NCBI GenBank assembly: GCA_003248075.1
Contig: QJYK01000236.1
Span: 1-40,736 of the forward strand
Source of the DNA: Gemmatimonadota bacterium
Lineage (GTDB): Bacteria; Gemmatimonadota; Gemmatimonadetes; Longimicrobiales; Gaopeijiaceae
Direction of reading: 5' to 3'
Length of the DNA stretch: 40,736 bases
Shown here piece after piece: positions 33,911-40,736 of the stretch. Numbering within the stretch: the stretch's first letter is position 1; each line of letters opens with the position of its first letter. Under the pieces are notes generated by a model, which ran no database searches, was not told the origin of the DNA, and worked only from the letters and a program-made list of their open reading frames with translations. The position numbers and the translations under genes are program-made.

Positions 33911-35726
33911 GGAAGCTCGCCGAACGGAGTACCGCCGCACTTTCCGCGCCGAGCGTCGGCACGTCCCGGGCCGAAGCGGCGGTGTGTTGGCGGTCGCGTT
34001 CGTGGCCACGGTGGTCGTCGCACTCGCGGTGGTCCCCGTCCTCATGGGTCGGCAGGCCGAGGAGGCTCAGCGTGAGGTGGCCGAGGTCCTGGACCCGGCC
34101 CGCCTCCTGGGCACGCAGCTGTCGCTGGTGCAAGCGCGGCAGATGTCTCTCTTCCAGTCGTATCTCGTCTCTGGTGACCTGTCGTTCCGGGCCCGCTACG
34201 AGGAGACCCACGAGGACGAAGAGGACATCTACCGACGCCTCGGTGCGCTGGTCGAGAGGATGGACCTCGAGGTTCAGGCCGCGCTCGCGACGCTGTCGAA
34301 CACGTCCATGAGCTGGTATGTCCTGCACCGCGCCGCGTTCGATACCGCGACTACAGTGCGCGAGGACATGCTCGCGAATCTCGCTGAGGAGCAGGCGCGT
34401 TTCGACCAGCTCCAGAGGGCCACGCTCCAGCTCGAGAACGCGATACAGGTGAACGTGGATGCGGGCCACGCGTCGATGACGCAGCTGCGCATGTTACAGA
34501 ACCGGATCACCCTCGGGCTCGTCCTGCTGGCGTTGGGCGCCACGTTCGTGGTGGGGGTGGTGGGATGGCAGCTCCGCACCCTCACCGCCGAGGCCGAAGC
34601 CCGGCGCAGGGACGCGGTCCGGGCGCGGAGGGAGAACGAGGCCATTGTAGAGGGCACCGGAGACGGAGTGGTGGGGATCGACCTGTCGGGGCGCTGCATC
34701 TCGGTCAACCGCCAGGGCCTCGATCTGCTCGGCTATTCGGAAAGGGAGCTCGCAGGCCGGGACGTTCATGACGTGCTCCATGCGCGCACGCCGTCCGGCG
34801 ACCCCCGGCCGCGTGAAGAGGACCTCATCCTCCAGGCCCTCGCCGGGGGTGGATCGGCGCGCTCCCGGGAAGACGACGTGCTCTGGCGCAAGGATGGCAC
34901 TCCGCTTCCGGTACAATGGTCGCTGCGGCCCCTGGTGGACGGACTGGAGGTCCGAGGTGGGGTTCTCACCTTCACGGACATGACCGAGATCCAGGAGAAA
35001 GAGGAGGCCCTGCGCCGCGCCGTGCGCGTGCGCGAGGAGGTGCTCTCGGTGGTGTCCCACGACCTGCGCAATCCCCTCGGCGTCGTGGTGGGGGCGGCGG
35101 ACCTCCTCCTGGACCTTCCCCTCGACGAGCAGGAGCGTGCCAACCAGGCCAGAATCATCCGTCGCTCGGCGCGGCGAATGCGGCGACTCATCGAGGACCT
35201 GCTGGACGTGTCGCGGATCGAGGCCGGCGCCCTCGTGCTCCGCCCCACGGCCGAGGATGTCCGTGACATCCTGTCCGACACCCGCGACTTCTTCGCCCCG
35301 CAGGCGATCGAGGCGCGGATCCGCCTCGTGAGCCAGGTCGAGGAGAGGACTCCGACGGTGCTCGCCGACCGCGACCGCCTTCAGCAGGCGTTGTCGAACC
35401 TGGTGGCGAACGCGCTCCGCTTCACCCCCGCTGGAGGCACCATCTCGTTGGTGGCGCGAGGGGACGACGACGGCCACGTGGTGATCGAGGTTTCGGACAC
35501 CGGGCCCGGTGTGCCCGAGGACGCCATGACCCACATCTTCGACCGATTCTGGCAGGCGAGCCGCCACGACCGGACCGGCGCGGGGCTCGGCCTGGCCATC
35601 GTGCGGGGCATCGCGGAGGCGCACGGCGGCGTGGTTGACCTCGTTCGCCGGGACGGGGGCGGCGCGACGTTCCGCCTTCGTCTTCGGGCCGCCCCGGAGC
35701 CCGCGCACGCCGAGGAGGCCGTGTGA
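33891..35726 (+). CDS. Membrane PAS-domain sensor histidine kinase (orphan)
   Basis: The protein has 611 residues from ATG 33891, inside the last 20 bases of the flavoprotein gene. Two membrane segments (31-52 and 207-227) enclose a ~155-residue helical periplasmic domain (QARQMSLFQSYLVSGDL; METHEDEE-like acidic stretch near 104-112), similar to four-helix-bundle sensors. A PAS domain lies at about 248-370 (IVEGTGDGVVGIDLSGRCIS). HisKA has phospho-acceptor His390 in VVSHDLRNPLG. The ATPase domain shows N503/N507 (NLVANALRFTP), DTGPGVPEDA and GAGLGLAIVRG. No response regulator is encoded in the window. Overlap with the oxidoreductase gene and the CoA ligase gene suggests that it reports on the same substrate or redox chain. 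Confidence 0.94.
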   Translation: MSAGGLREARRTEYRRTFRAERRHVPGRSGGVLAVAFVATVVVALAVVPVLMGRQAEEAQREVAEVLDPARLLGTQLSLVQARQMSLFQSYLVSGDLSFRARYEETHEDEEDIYRRLGALVERMDLEVQAALATLSNTSMSWYVLHRAAFDTATTVREDMLANLAEEQARFDQLQRATLQLENAIQVNVDAGHASMTQLRMLQNRITLGLVLLALGATFVVGVVGWQLRTLTAEAEARRRDAVRARRENEAIVEGTGDGVVGIDLSGRCISVNRQGLDLLGYSERELAGRDVHDVLHARTPSGDPRPREEDLILQALAGGGSARSREDDVLWRKDGTPLPVQWSLRPLVDGLEVRGGVLTFTDMTEIQEKEEALRRAVRVREEVLSVVSHDLRNPLGVVVGAADLLLDLPLDEQERANQARIIRRSARRMRRLIEDLLDVSRIEAGALVLRPTAEDVRDILSDTRDFFAPQAIEARIRLVSQVEERTPTVLADRDRLQQALSNLVANALRFTPAGGTISLVARGDDDGHVVIEVSDTGPGVPEDAMTHIFDRFWQASRHDRTGAGLGLAIVRGIAEAHGGVVDLVRRDGGGATFRLRLRAAPEPAHAEEAV

Positions 35727-37369
35727 AAGGGGGCATGATGTCGGTTCCCCTTTCGCTGCCCGCGCTCCTCGAGCGCGCCGCCACGGTGTCCTCCGGCAAG
35801 CTCGTGATCAGCGCGGAGCCCGACGGGCCCCGGGGAACGTCCTGGCAGGAGATCCGCGACCGTGCCTGGAAGCTCTCGGCGACGCTGGGCGGGCTGGGCG
35901 TCGCGAGGGGTGATCGCGTGGCCTCGCTCGCGTGGAACTCTCACAGGCATCTCGAGCTCTACTTCGGCGTTCCTGCGGCCCGCGCGGTGCTGCTCACCGT
36001 GAACGTGCGCCTGTCGCCGACGCAGGTGCGCACGATCCTCGCGCACGCCGAGGCGGGGGTCGTCTTCGCGGATGGCGAACTCGTCCCTCTCGTTGAAGAG
36101 GCGGCCGCCGACCTCGCCGGTATCCGACATCGCGTCGCGCTGGACGGGGAGCCTCCGCCCGGGTGGATCCCCTACGAGTCGCTCATCGGAGCGGCCGGCC
36201 TCGGGGTTCCGTCGTTCGAAGCCGACGAGGACGAGGCGGTCGCGCTGTGCTACACGTCCGGGACGACCGGGGAGCCGAAGGGTGTTCTCTACTCGCACCG
36301 GGCGCTGGTGCTGCACGCGCTCGGGATCAGCCTCCCGGACGGCTTTGGCCTGGGCGAGGGCGACGTGATCCTCCCGGCCGTGCCGATGTTCCACGCCAAC
36401 GCATGGGGTCTTCCCCACGCCGCGGCCATGGCCGGCGCCGGCCTGGTGCTCCCCGGCCCACGCCCGAGCCCCGAGCTCCTGTGCGAGCTCCTGGGGCGCG
36501 AGCAGGTCACGTTCGCGGCCGGGGTCCCCACTGTGTGGATGGGGGTCCTCGACGTGCTCCGCCGCGAGCCGCCGCGCACGGCTCCGCGTCTGCGGATCCA
36601 CTCCGGCGGGGCCCCGACACCGCCGGGGCTCATCGAGGCGTTCGGTCGTGAATTCGGGATCGACGTCCAGACGGGGTGGGGGATGACCGAGCTCAGCCCG
36701 GTGGGCATGGTGACGCATCCGCGCGCCGACATGACGGATCTGTCGGCTGCCGAGCTGCTCACCGTCCGCACCAGCCAGGGCACGCCGCTTCCGCTCGTCG
36801 AGGCACGGACCGTGGATGAATCGGGTGCGCCGGTCCCCCATGACGGGAGGACGCCCGGCGAGCTCGAAGTCCGGGGTCCATGGGTCACCGCCGGCTACTA
36901 CCGCGGCGACACCGAGCGATCGTTCCACGACGGCTGGCTCCGGACGGGCGACGTCGCCACCATCGACGCCCGCGGCTATGTCCGGCTGGTCGACCGAACG
37001 AAGGATCTGATCCGGAGTGGAGGGGAGTGGATCTCCAGCGTGCAGCTCGAGCACGCGCTCATGGACGATCCCGCGGTGGCGGAGGCCGCGGTGGTGGCCG
37101 TGCCGGACCCGCGTTGGCAGGAGCGACCGTGGGCGTGCGTCGTGCCGCGCCAGGGCTTCACGCTCGATCCCACCAGGCTTCTGGCCGGACTGGAGGGCCG
37201 CTTCCCGAGGTGGTGGATTCCGGACCAGGTGATCCTGATGTCCGAGATCCCGCGGACGTCCACCGGGAAGTTCGACAAGAAGAGCCTGCGTGCCCTCGTG
37301 AGCTCGGCATCGGCCGCGGCGGAGGCTTCTGCACCGGCGGAGGCCGGAGGGCGGCCGTCACCGACCTGA
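35723..37369 (+). CDS. Acyl-CoA synthetase (AMP-binding enzyme, medium/long chain)
   Basis: The protein has 548 residues from GTG 35723, which overlaps the kinase stop and has GAGGAGG four bases upstream; ATG codons at 35735 and 35738 after AAAGGGGG are alternatives. All adenylate-forming motifs are present: YTSGTTGEPKGVLYSHRA (from Tyr177), GWGMTELSP, DGWLRTGDVATIDARGYVRL, VDRTKDLIRSGGEW, and the catalytic lysine near the end in PRTSTGKFDKKSLR. This fits the fatty-acyl-CoA ligase branch that activates a carboxylic acid with ATP and CoA. It has no signal, so it is cytoplasmic. Its position after an exported oxidoreductase and sensor kinase suggests use of a product of that pathway, but the exact acid is unknown. 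Confidence 0.94.
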   Translation: MKGGMMSVPLSLPALLERAATVSSGKLVISAEPDGPRGTSWQEIRDRAWKLSATLGGLGVARGDRVASLAWNSHRHLELYFGVPAARAVLLTVNVRLSPTQVRTILAHAEAGVVFADGELVPLVEEAAADLAGIRHRVALDGEPPPGWIPYESLIGAAGLGVPSFEADEDEAVALCYTSGTTGEPKGVLYSHRALVLHALGISLPDGFGLGEGDVILPAVPMFHANAWGLPHAAAMAGAGLVLPGPRPSPELLCELLGREQVTFAAGVPTVWMGVLDVLRREPPRTAPRLRIHSGGAPTPPGLIEAFGREFGIDVQTGWGMTELSPVGMVTHPRADMTDLSAAELLTVRTSQGTPLPLVEARTVDESGAPVPHDGRTPGELEVRGPWVTAGYYRGDTERSFHDGWLRTGDVATIDARGYVRLVDRTKDLIRSGGEWISSVQLEHALMDDPAVAEAAVVAVPDPRWQERPWACVVPRQGFTLDPTRLLAGLEGRFPRWWIPDQVILMSEIPRTSTGKFDKKSLRALVSSASAAAEASAPAEAGGRPSPT

Positions 37370-37385
37370 CCCGCGTGTCAGGTCG
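37362..37385. terminator. Palindrome containing both stop codons, bidirectional terminator-like
   Basis: The perfect nine-base arms CGACCTGAC (37362-37370) and GTCAGGTCG (37377-37385) flank the loop CCGCGT. The TGA of the acyl-CoA synthetase lies in the left arm and the reverse TGA of the phosphodiesterase in the right arm. No T-run follows. Its location between two convergent genes eight bases apart fits shared termination or overlap control. Confidence 0.5.
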
Positions 37386-38127
37386 CGCGTTCGCTCGCCC
37401 AGGCCAGCAGGACACCCACCTGGTTGGTCGTGAACCGACGGACGCCGTGGTCGGCCAACGCACCCGCGATCGCCGGGTCGTCCACGGTCCAAACCGCAAC
37501 GTCGCTTCCCTGCGCTGCCGCACGCCGGGCCAGATCCGGATCCTCGACGACGAGGCTCGCTCGAAAGTCCAACAGGGCGCGGGCGTCTCCGCGGGCGCGG
37601 GCGAGGGCTTCCTCGCACCGGGGGGCATGGTCGATCACATAGCCGACGGGCGCGTGTGCATCGTGCCCCCGCACGCGATCAAGGGTCGTCCAATTCAGGG
37701 AGATGTAGATGACTTCGCCGGTCATGTCGGCCCGATGGACCACGTCGACCATGCGGTCCACGTCCTCCAGGTCCCGGAAGCCCTTCACCTCCAGATAGAC
37801 CCGGCCAACGCGGCCGCGGAGCCGGGTCAGTGCCTCCTCGAGTGAGGGGATCCTCTCTCCCGCGAACTCCTGCGAGAACCAGCTTCCGGCGTCCAGCTCC
37901 TTGAGCTGGGCCAGCGTCCGCTTGCGCAGGGGCCCGACGCCGTCGGTCGTCCGGCTGAGCATGGCGTCATGGAAGAGCACGGGGGTCCCGCAGGCGGCGA
38001 CGTGCACGTCGAACTCCACCGCGTGGGCGCCGGCGACCCACGCGGCCTCAAGAGCCGCGATCGTGTTCTCGGGTGCACGGCCGCTGAAGCCGCGGTGGGC
38101 GATGATCTCGATGCCGGGGGCCGTCAC
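37378..38127 (-). CDS. Glycerophosphodiester phosphodiesterase
   Basis: The protein has 249 residues from GTG 38127, placed four bases after the stop of the upstream gene; a longer open frame to 38304 overlaps that gene and has no family content. The GDPD motifs are complete: HRG at 11-13, PENT at 19-22, E38 and D40 with H42 (VEFDVHV), and H53-D54 (VLFHDA). Later marks are LEVKGF and the C-terminal VAVWTVDDP. It has no signal peptide, so it is a cytoplasmic enzyme that splits glycerophosphodiesters from membrane lipid turnover to glycerol-3-phosphate and an alcohol. No good ribosome-binding site is visible, which fits translation coupled to the upstream 104-residue gene. Confidence 0.92.
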   Translation of the reverse strand: MTAPGIEIIAHRGFSGRAPENTIAALEAAWVAGAHAVEFDVHVAACGTPVLFHDAMLSRTTDGVGPLRKRTLAQLKELDAGSWFSQEFAGERIPSLEEALTRLRGRVGRVYLEVKGFRDLEDVDRMVDVVHRADMTGEVIYISLNWTTLDRVRGHDAHAPVGYVIDHAPRCEEALARARGDARALLDFRASLVVEDPDLARRAAAQGSDVAVWTVDDPAIAGALADHGVRRFTTNQVGVLLAWASERAT

Positions 38128-38131
38128 GGAC

Positions 38132-38446
38132 TCAGGAAGGCTGCCGTCGACCGCCCGATGGACCCGTGTCGGGACCCGCCTCCAAAGCCCGATGGAAATC
38201 GGTGACCTCGCCCAGTCGCCGGACCGTACCGTCCAGTGCCTCGATGTGCTGCTCGAGCAACGCCATTCTCCTCTCCAGGATCTGGACGTTCTCGTCCAGC
38301 TCACGGTGGTCGAAGAAGCGCCCCAGCGTCTCGACGAAAGGCTTGAACGCGTAGCGTGCAGTCAGGCCCGCGACAGGGATCAGGACCACGGAGATGCCCA
38401 GGATCACGGCGACCAGGCTCGTCAGATCGATCGGGAGAATCTGCAC
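38132..38446 (-). CDS. Small membrane protein with coiled-coil tail, unknown function
   Basis: The protein has 104 residues from GTG 38446, chosen because GAGGG lies seven bases upstream; the frame is open to 38632 but that part overlaps the divergent sigma-factor gene. One membrane span lies near residues 9-28 (LVAVILGISVVLIPVAGLTA). It is followed by YAFKPFVETLGRFFDHRE and a heptad-like helix (LDENVQILERRMALLEQHIEALD) likely to form a coiled coil in the cytoplasm. Similar short proteins are common and uncharacterised in Gemmatimonadota. It ends four bases before the phosphodiesterase start, so the two are probably co-expressed. Confidence 0.7.
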   Translation of the reverse strand: MQILPIDLTSLVAVILGISVVLIPVAGLTARYAFKPFVETLGRFFDHRELDENVQILERRMALLEQHIEALDGTVRRLGEVTDFHRALEAGPDTGPSGGRRQPS

Positions 38447-38555
38447 GGAAATCCCTCTTGTTCTCGGGGGCACTCGCCGCCATGGTGCGTAGGCCGAGTG
38501 GCGTCGCGCAAGGACACCATCACGGTTCCAACCGCCCTGGCGCAGCACCCGTCCA

Positions 38556-39125
38556 ATGGTGCGAAGGACGAGACAGGACCCGAATAGCCCGGAGCCCGTG
38601 CTGGCACACGCTGAATCGACCGACGTGCGCATGGCCGCGGACGGAGATCACGACGCCTTCGAGCGACTGTACCGCGGGCACGTGGGACGCGTTCACGCGC
38701 TCGCGCGCCGGATGGTCGATGATCAGTCGGCCGAAGAGCTGACCCAGGAGGTCTTCATCCGCGCCTGGCAGAAGCTCCCCGGATTCCGCGGCGAATCTCG
38801 GTTCGGCACATGGCTTCACCGATTGGCCGTGAACCACATCCTGACCCGACGCGAGTCGATCCGGAAGCGCGAGGCGCGGCACGAAACGGCGGAGGGCGTG
38901 ATGGATCGGTTGGTTGCGGTGGGACAGCGGAACCCGGGCGCCGCGATCGATCTCGAAGTCGCCCTGCGGAGGCTCCCCCAAGGAGCCCGCCAGGTCTTCG
39001 TCCTTTTTGACGTGGAAGGGTATGGGCACGAGGAGATTGCGGAGTCGATGGGCATTTCGGTGGGGACCTCGAAGTCCCAGCTGCACCGGGCGCGCATGCT
39101 GCTCCGAGGACATCTGAACGCATGA
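38556..39125 (+). CDS. ECF-type RNA polymerase sigma factor
   Basis: The protein has 189 residues from ATG 38556. GTG 38598 with GGAG four bases upstream is a shorter alternative and may be the true start, since the first 14 residues look unstructured. Sigma region 2 is at about 33-96 (DAFERLYRGHVGRVHALARRM, SAEELTQEVFIRAWQKLPGF, FGTWLHRLAVNHI). Region 4 is at about 136-187 (LRRLPQGARQVFVLFDVEGY, HEEIAESMGISVGTSKSQLH). Region 3 is absent, as in ECF sigma factors. The gene overlaps the anti-sigma gene by four bases (ATGA), the usual pairing. The signal and regulon are unknown. Confidence 0.94.
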   Translation: MVRRTRQDPNSPEPVLAHAESTDVRMAADGDHDAFERLYRGHVGRVHALARRMVDDQSAEELTQEVFIRAWQKLPGFRGESRFGTWLHRLAVNHILTRRESIRKREARHETAEGVMDRLVAVGQRNPGAAIDLEVALRRLPQGARQVFVLFDVEGYGHEEIAESMGISVGTSKSQLHRARMLLRGHLNA

Positions 39126-39838
39126 TGGAAGCCATACACGAAAACATGATCGAGCGGCTGTCCGAGTACCTGGACGGCTCGCTGGACGAGCCCCTCCGTC
39201 TCGAGGTCGAGGCCCATCTCACGGAATGCCGTGGGTGCCGTGACGTGCTCCAGGAGCTGCGCCGGGTGGTCGCGGGAGCCGCGGCGCTCGGCCCCAGGGA
39301 GCCCGACCGCGACCTTTGGCCGGGCATCGCGGCTGCGATCGGGGCACCGGTGCGGGCGAGGGCCCTCAGGGGTAGAGGTGACGTCATCGAGCTTCCCACC
39401 GCACGACCGTCGGGGCGCACGCGACGGGGACTCTACCTGTCCGTGCCTCAGCTTGCCGCCGCCGGGATCGCCCTGACGCTCACCACCGCGGCGCTCACCT
39501 GGTCGTTGTCACCCGCCCCGGCGGTGCCGGCGGAGGCCGGAGCTCCGGTGGGGCCGGTGACGGTGGCATCCCAGGCGCAGGGCGCATCCCCTGAGCTGGC
39601 CGCGGAGCTCGCGCTGCTCGAGGGGGCCTTGGACGCGGTGAGGGGACGTCTGGATCCGAACACAGTGCGCTTGCTCGAGAAGAATCTGGGCGTGATCGAC
39701 CGCGCCATCACGGAGTCGCTCCTCGCGCTGGAGCAGGATCCCGCCAACGAGTTCGTGCGAGCTCATCTGGAGAACACCTACCGAGACAAGGCGGATTACC
39801 TGCGAGAAGCTGCGCGTCTCGCGGAGTGGGCCTCCTGA
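39122..39838 (+). CDS. Zinc-finger anti-sigma factor with single membrane span
   Basis: The protein has 238 residues from ATG 39122, in an ATGA overlap with the sigma-factor stop. The N-terminal zf-HC2 zinc-binding motif is H32-x3-C36-x2-C39 (EAHLTECRGCRDVL), preceded by the usual LSEYLDGSLDE. This cytoplasmic domain should hold the ECF sigma factor inactive. A membrane segment lies near 106-127 (QLAAAGIALTLTTAALTW). The extracytoplasmic part is an Ala/Pro linker and a helical region (AAELALLEGALDAVRGRLD; TVRLLEKNLGVIDRAITESLLALEQDP), similar to other Gemmatimonadota anti-sigma factors. Envelope stress is the likely input, but none can be named from sequence. Confidence 0.92.
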   Translation: MMEAIHENMIERLSEYLDGSLDEPLRLEVEAHLTECRGCRDVLQELRRVVAGAAALGPREPDRDLWPGIAAAIGAPVRARALRGRGDVIELPTARPSGRTRRGLYLSVPQLAAAGIALTLTTAALTWSLSPAPAVPAEAGAPVGPVTVASQAQGASPELAAELALLEGALDAVRGRLDPNTVRLLEKNLGVIDRAITESLLALEQDPANEFVRAHLENTYRDKADYLREAARLAEWAS

Positions 39839-39839
39839 G

Positions 39840-40691
39840 ATGAGCGTTGTCCTGCTCGTGAGCTCGCTACTCGCGGGTCCGGCGCTGCCCGCCGACACCA
39901 CGCTGGAGCTGCGGCGTGGCGACCGGGTCGTCATCGAGAACCTCGGTGGCGCGATCCGGGTCGAGGGGTGGTCGCGGTCCACTTTGGAGATCCAAAGGCG
40001 CGACGGCGACAGCTCGGACCTTTCCGCCGCGCGCGCAGGGAGCCGCGTCATCGTTTCGCCCGGGCAGCGTCGGCGCCGCGGGATCGAGGTGGACGCCGTG
40101 GTCCGCATTCCCGCGTGGGCCGACCTGGAGATCCAGGGACGCTCGGTGGACGTCTGGGTCGTAGGCACGCAAGGGGCGGTCGCCGTGCGCAACCTGTCCG
40201 GAGACCTTCACGTCGAGCGTTCGTCCGGCGACGTCTCGCTGGCCACGGTCGAGGGGAAGATCGAGGTCCGGGAGGTCCGGGGCTCGGTCTCGGCTCGATC
40301 GCGAGGGGACGGCATCCGTCTCGTCGACATCGAGGGTCGGGTCGACGTCTCCACGGGAAGCGGCGACCTCCGTTTGGAGGGGATTCGGTCGTCTTCCGTG
40401 GTGGCGGAGACGCTGGACGGAGACGTCCTCTTCGCCGGGGATCTGGAGCGGGGCGGGACCTACCGCTTCTCGGTGCACGACGGCAACGCGACGTTCGAGC
40501 TGGCCCGGAATACGTCGGCCGACGTGCGGGTCGCCACCTTCGACGGAGAGTTCGTCTCCGACTTTCCCGTGCTCCTTCAACGCTTCGGTGGTGGAGGGGT
40601 CATGCAGTTCACCCTCGGGGAAGGCGGCGCCGAGCTCGACATCGAGGTCTTCGACGGAGAGATCCGACTTCGGGAGGCGCGCGCTCGATGA
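39840..40691 (+). CDS. DUF4097-family exported beta-helix-like protein
   Basis: The protein has 283 residues from ATG 39840, one base after the anti-sigma stop. Residues 1-18 are a short signal (MSVVLLVSSLLAGPALPAD). The body is a run of short beta-turn units built on G-D/G-x patterns: VIENLGGAIRVEGW, VAVRNLSGDLHVERSSGDV, GKIEVREVRGSVSARSRGDG, GRVDVSTGSGDLRLEGI and VVAETLDGDVLFAG. This matches DUF4097, a putative adhesin/beta-helix family often encoded next to sigma/anti-sigma pairs. It is probably periplasmic, where it may sense or shield envelope stress. Exact function is not known. Confidence 0.92.
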   Translation: MSVVLLVSSLLAGPALPADTTLELRRGDRVVIENLGGAIRVEGWSRSTLEIQRRDGDSSDLSAARAGSRVIVSPGQRRRRGIEVDAVVRIPAWADLEIQGRSVDVWVVGTQGAVAVRNLSGDLHVERSSGDVSLATVEGKIEVREVRGSVSARSRGDGIRLVDIEGRVDVSTGSGDLRLEGIRSSSVVAETLDGDVLFAGDLERGGTYRFSVHDGNATFELARNTSADVRVATFDGEFVSDFPVLLQRFGGGGVMQFTLGEGGAELDIEVFDGEIRLREARAR

Positions 40692-40736
40692 CGCGACGCC
40701 CTGACCATGACGCCCCGGTGGACGGGGATTCGAGGA
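40688..40736 (+). CDS. Start of a further coupled gene (runs off the right edge)
   Basis: ATG at 40688 overlaps the DUF4097 stop (ATGA), as between the sigma and anti-sigma genes upstream. The frame stays open for the 16 codons visible (MTRRPDHDAPVDGDSR). This is too short to name. The overlap is the only support that it is a real continuation of the operon. Confidence 0.45.
   Translation, partial: MTRRPDHDAPVDGDSR

Noticed and set aside
1-40736. CRISPR array, tRNA/rRNA genes, insertion sequences or prophage
   Set aside because: No regularly spaced repeats, cloverleaf-like segments, transposase motifs or terminal repeats were seen on reading both strands.

Overview
The window is about 70% GC by eye and is packed with protein genes on both strands. 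I see no tRNA, rRNA, CRISPR array, transposase or phage gene. The gene content is typical of Gemmatimonadota, or less likely Acidobacteriota: ADOP-type ABC permeases, Ser/Thr kinases fused to beta-propellers or TPRs, exported BNR-propeller proteins, DUF1028, DUF4097, several secreted metallopeptidases, and many GTG/TTG starts. This assignment is inferred from family content only.

Left part (1-13.6 kb): an exported BNR/sortilin-like propeller protein runs off the left edge and diverges from a secreted DUF1028 protein. Two Ser/Thr kinases of different architecture point at each other (3125-5752 and 5773-8316). A small lipoprotein follows, then an ADOP/FtsX permease whose reading frame continues upstream, without a stop, into a RelE/ParE-like domain. 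An exported amidohydrolase diverges from that gene.

Middle (13.6-26.6 kb): an AI-2E/PerM family membrane protein and a small beta-barrel-like protein end at a strong hairpin. A divergent NmrA-type reductase/MarR regulator pair has inverted repeats in the shared AT-rich spacer. Then come a lipoprotein alpha/beta hydrolase, an M28 peptidase lipoprotein, a barrel-less TonB-plug-like protein with a PEGA-like partner, and a run of an M19 dipeptidase, an unknown exported protein, a 32-residue membrane protein, a sodium:solute symporter and a second M28 peptidase. The simplest reading of this run is extracellular peptide breakdown, uptake and final cleavage.

Right part (26.7-37.4 kb): a long co-directional set begins with a Yip1-family protein, then an FdhF/YdeP-type molybdenum oxidoreductase, FdhD, MobA and a heparan-glucosaminide-acetyltransferase-like membrane protein, several with ATGA overlaps. 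It continues with a lipoprotein cytochrome c, a Tat-exported sarcosine-oxidase-like flavoprotein, a PAS histidine kinase and an acyl-CoA ligase. A palindrome carrying both stop codons separates it from an opposing glycerophosphodiesterase and a small membrane/coiled-coil protein. The right end is an ECF sigma factor, zinc-finger anti-sigma factor and DUF4097 cassette, plus the first codons of another coupled gene.

Most notable are the RelE-like/permease continuous frame, the 32-residue protein coupled to the symporter, the exported flavoprotein/cytochrome pair coupled to a sensor kinase, and the barrel-less plug protein. No complete new defence or mobile system is visible.
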